64,000 bases of DNA from Ovis canadensis (lineage: Eukaryota > Chordata > Mammalia > Artiodactyla > Bovidae), in the NCBI RefSeq assembly GCF_042477335.2, contig NC_091251.1:37092501-37156500 (forward strand), read 5' to 3'. Both the position numbers and the translations under genes were made by a program. Below, one piece after another: positions 61,209 through 64,000 of the stretch. The notes beneath the pieces are model-generated. The model saw only the letters and a program-made list of their open reading frames with translations, had not been told where the DNA came from and did no database searches. How positions within the stretch are numbered: position 1 is the stretch's first letter; every line of letters begins with the position of its first letter.

Positions 61209-61296
61209 GGTCCCGAAGACGCCGTCTCGATGAGTTTGCCCTTCTCCGTTCATATCGGCTCCGCTGAGCTCAGCCGGCTTCAGTCACCGAGTGTTA

Positions 61297-61377
61297 TCCA
61301 CACAGTTAGCACACTGTTTGCACCGCGCTGGCTCATTATATCCCCAGCGCCAGAGTCCCCAGCCAATGGCAAGCGAG
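61297..61377 (-). promoter_or_regulatory. PNP: Core promoter of PNP copy B
   Basis: TATA-like GATATAATGA at 61342-61333 and inverted CCAAT box at 61363-61367, the same spacing to the ATG (61208) as copy A. Upstream DNA lacks the L1 found in copy A. Confidence 0.65.
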
Positions 61378-61775
61378 TACGCAGCCGGCCTCGTTTCCAT
61401 GGTGACCCACCCCGACTCAATAGCCCCGGGCAAGGCGTTCACCCGCTGTATCTTTCTCCAGCAGCACTCTAACTTAGGAGGAGGGGGTAGGGGAGACGGG
61501 GCGGAGGGAGGTGGGAGCATCCAGTGTTGTATCTCTGCACCCAGTCCTTACAGCACGTCGGGTTTCCAGCTTGGAAGCCTGTGCGGGAAGAAGACTAGAA
61601 GTCCCTGAGGACAGCCTCTAACCACCTGTCTGCAACCCCATTCCTGACTGTGTCTACAGCAAATCAGGAGAGATTTGAAAAGAGAAAAATTTAAACCTTA
61701 GACCCTGCAAACTCGGAATAAAATTAAGTAGTCTCTCTCTGAGTTCCTTCCTGAACAAAGGAAAAAGGGTCCATT

Positions 61776-61958
61776 CTACATCCCTGGTGACTCAGATGGT
61801 AAAGAATCCGCCTGCAGTGCGAGACCTGGGCGCTGCTCCCTGAGTGGGAAGAGCCCCTGGAGAAGGGAACAGCTACCCACTCCAGTATTCTGGTCTGGAG
61901 AATTCCGTGGACTGTATAGTCCATGCACTGGAGAAGAGAATGGCAAACCACTTCCGTA
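61776..61958 (+). repeat. Bov-tA-like SINE in unit B
   Basis: Counterpart of 46803-46985, sharing its BovB-like extension. Confidence 0.8.
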
Positions 61959-62137
61959 GTCTTCGCTTGGGAACGCGGTGAACATGTGACACTGAAAGGT
62001 GAACTCCCCAGCTAGGGTATTCCTCAGGCCTGCTTGACTTCACAGGCCACCATATCTGGCTCTCGTGAGTGACCACACCGACATGGTTATCTGATAGGTC
62101 ACAAAGAGTAGAACAGGACTGAGCAAATTTCACTTTG

Positions 62138-64000
62138 GATAGGCTAACCTGGAGGTTATAGGATTTGGAAAAACATATAGCCCTACCAGAGAGACTCTAG
62201 GCTGCTTCAGGCCAAATTACAAGGAGGGAGCACAGCCCCACCCATCAGCAGAAAATTGGATTCAAGATTTATTGAGCATGGCCCTGCCCTTCAGAGCAAG
62301 GCTCAGTTTTCCCCACAGCCAGTCCCTCCCATCAGGAAGCCTGCACAGGCCTTTTATCCTCATCCATCAAGAGGGCAGTCAGAATGAAAACCATAACCAC
62401 AGTAGACTAACCAAAACGATCACATGGATCACAGCCTCCTGTAACTCAGTGAAACTATAAGCCAGGCAGTGTAGGGCCACCCAAGACAGATGAGTCATGG
62501 TAGAATGTTTTGACAAAATGTGGTCCATTGGAGAAGGGAATGGCAAACCACTTCAGCGTTCTTGCCTTGCAAACCCCATGAATAGTATGAAAAGACAGAA
62601 AGATAAGACACTGAAAGATGAAGCCCCCAGATTGGTAGGTGTACAACAGGCTGCTGGAGAAGAGAGGAGAAATAGCTCCAGAAAGAATGAAGAGGCTGAG
62701 CCAAAGCAGAACCTGGAATGTAAGGTTCATGAATCAAGGTAAATTGGAAGTGGTCAAATAGGGGATGGCAAGAGTGAGCATTAACCTTTTAGGAATCAGT
62801 GAACTGAAATGAATGGGAATGGATGAATTTAATTCGGAAGACCAACTACTGTGGGCAAGACTGTCTTAGAAGAAATGAAGTAGCCCTCATAGTCAACAAA
62901 AGAGTCTGAAATGCAATACTTGGGTGCAATCTCAAACATGACCAGAAGGGGCTCAGTTTGTTTCCAAGGCAAACCATTCAATATCACAGTAATCCAAGTC
63001 TATGTTCCAGCCACTAATGTTGAAGAAGCTGATGCTGAAGAAGCTGTAGGTCTTTGAAGACCTACAAGACCTTTTAGAACTAACACCAAAAAAAGATGTC
63101 CTTTTCATCATAGGGGATTAGAATGCAAAGTAGGAAGTCAAAAGATACCTGGAGTAATGGGCAAGTTTGGCTTTGGAGTACAAAATGAAGCAGGACAAAG
63201 ACTAACAGAGTTTTGACCAGAGAACGCACTGGCCATAGCATACACTCTTCCTACAGCACAAGAAAGGCTCTACACGTGGACATCATCAGATGGTCAATAT
63301 CAAAATCTGATTTTTTTTGCAGCTCAAGATGGAGAAGCTCTAAACAGTCAGCAAAACAAGACCTGGAGCTGACTGTGGCTCAGATCATGAACTCCCTGTT
63401 GGAAAATCCAGGCTTAAATTGAAGAAAGTGGGGGAAATCATTAGGCCATTCAGGTCTCACCTAGATCAAATCCCTTACGATTATACAGTGGAAGTGACAA
63501 ACAGATTCAAGGGATTAGATCTGATAGAAAGAGTACCTGAAGAACTATGGACAGAGGTTTGTAACATTGTACAGGAGGCAGTGATCAAAACCATACCCAA
63601 CAAGGAAATACAACAGGCAAAATGGTTGTCTGAGGAGGCCTTACAGATAGCTGAGAAGCGAAGAGAAGTGAAAGGCAAAGGAGAAAAGGAAAGATGTGCT
63701 GATCTGAATGCAGAGTTCCAAAGAATATCAAGGAGAGATAAGAAAGCCTTCTTAAGTGAATGATGCAAAGAAAGAGAGGAAAACAATAGAATGGGAAAGG
63801 CTAGAGGTCTCTTCTATGTACATCAAGGCTGTATATTTTCATGCTGCTTATTTAACTTCTATGCAGAGCACATAGAAAATAGAAAATTAGAGATAACAGG
63901 GGAATATTTCATGCAAAGATGGGCACAACAAACGACAGAAACGGTATGGACCTAAAAGAAGAAGATAAGAGATGGTAAGAATACACAGAAGAGCTATACA
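62138..64000 (+). mobile_element. Old BovB LINE in unit B, continues past the window
   Basis: Same element as 47165-48132 plus 51382 onward, without the nested younger BovB. The frame 63419-63763 (FRSHLDQIPYDYTVEVTNRF) is the linker/RT N-terminal part, and stops are frequent. Its 3' end is beyond 64000. Confidence 0.9.

Overview
This is eukaryotic, ruminant (very probably bovid) nuclear DNA. Almost every kilobase carries repeats typical of Ruminantia: BovB (RTE) LINEs, Bov-tA/BOV-A2 SINEs derived from them, and Cetartiodactyl tRNA-type SINEs (CHR families), with older MIR, L2, L1 and Tigger relics. The host genes match the mammalian PNP-RNASE10 neighbourhood (human 14q11.2, cattle chromosome 10). 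All host genes found here lie on the minus strand. The species cannot be fixed from this window.

Layout. 1-4.6 kb: repeats and featureless DNA. 4.68-5.31 kb: single coding exon of RNASE10, a secreted, catalytically degenerate RNase A-family protein of the epididymis. 5.5-37 kb: about 31 kb without a recognisable host gene, filled with SINEs, broken BovB copies (including nests at 29.1-32.7 and 33.7-36.1 kb), a Tigger DNA-transposon deletion derivative (13.2-14.3 kb) and several solitary LTR fossils. 37.4-64 kb: a tandem segmental duplication with a unit of about 16 kb. Each unit carries a complete six-exon purine nucleoside phosphorylase gene. Copy A has CDS limits 39291-45071 and copy B 55215-61208. 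I reassembled both from splice sites. Each encodes 289 residues, the normal family length, with every splice site canonical and the promoter and polyadenylation signal preserved.

History of the duplication. The unit is bounded by BovB LINEs in the same orientation, and the BovB between the two copies looks chimeric, which fits unequal recombination between BovB elements. After duplication, copy A's unit gained a 5'-truncated L1 about 330 bp upstream of its predicted transcription start, and a 3.25-kb BovB inserted inside the old BovB. Copy B still shows both empty sites. Copy A also lacks about 230 bp that copy B keeps in its intron 2.

Function. PNP cleaves (deoxy)inosine and (deoxy)guanosine with phosphate in the cytosol. 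By my reading the two copies differ at six coding positions, four of them amino-acid changes. Copy A has Tyr where the family has the purine-stacking Phe200, and Cys at position 236. Copy B keeps Phe at both but has His7. A structurally intact tandem PNP pair in which one member carries an active-site substitution is the most interesting signal here. All identity statements are by eye; no alignment or database search was run.
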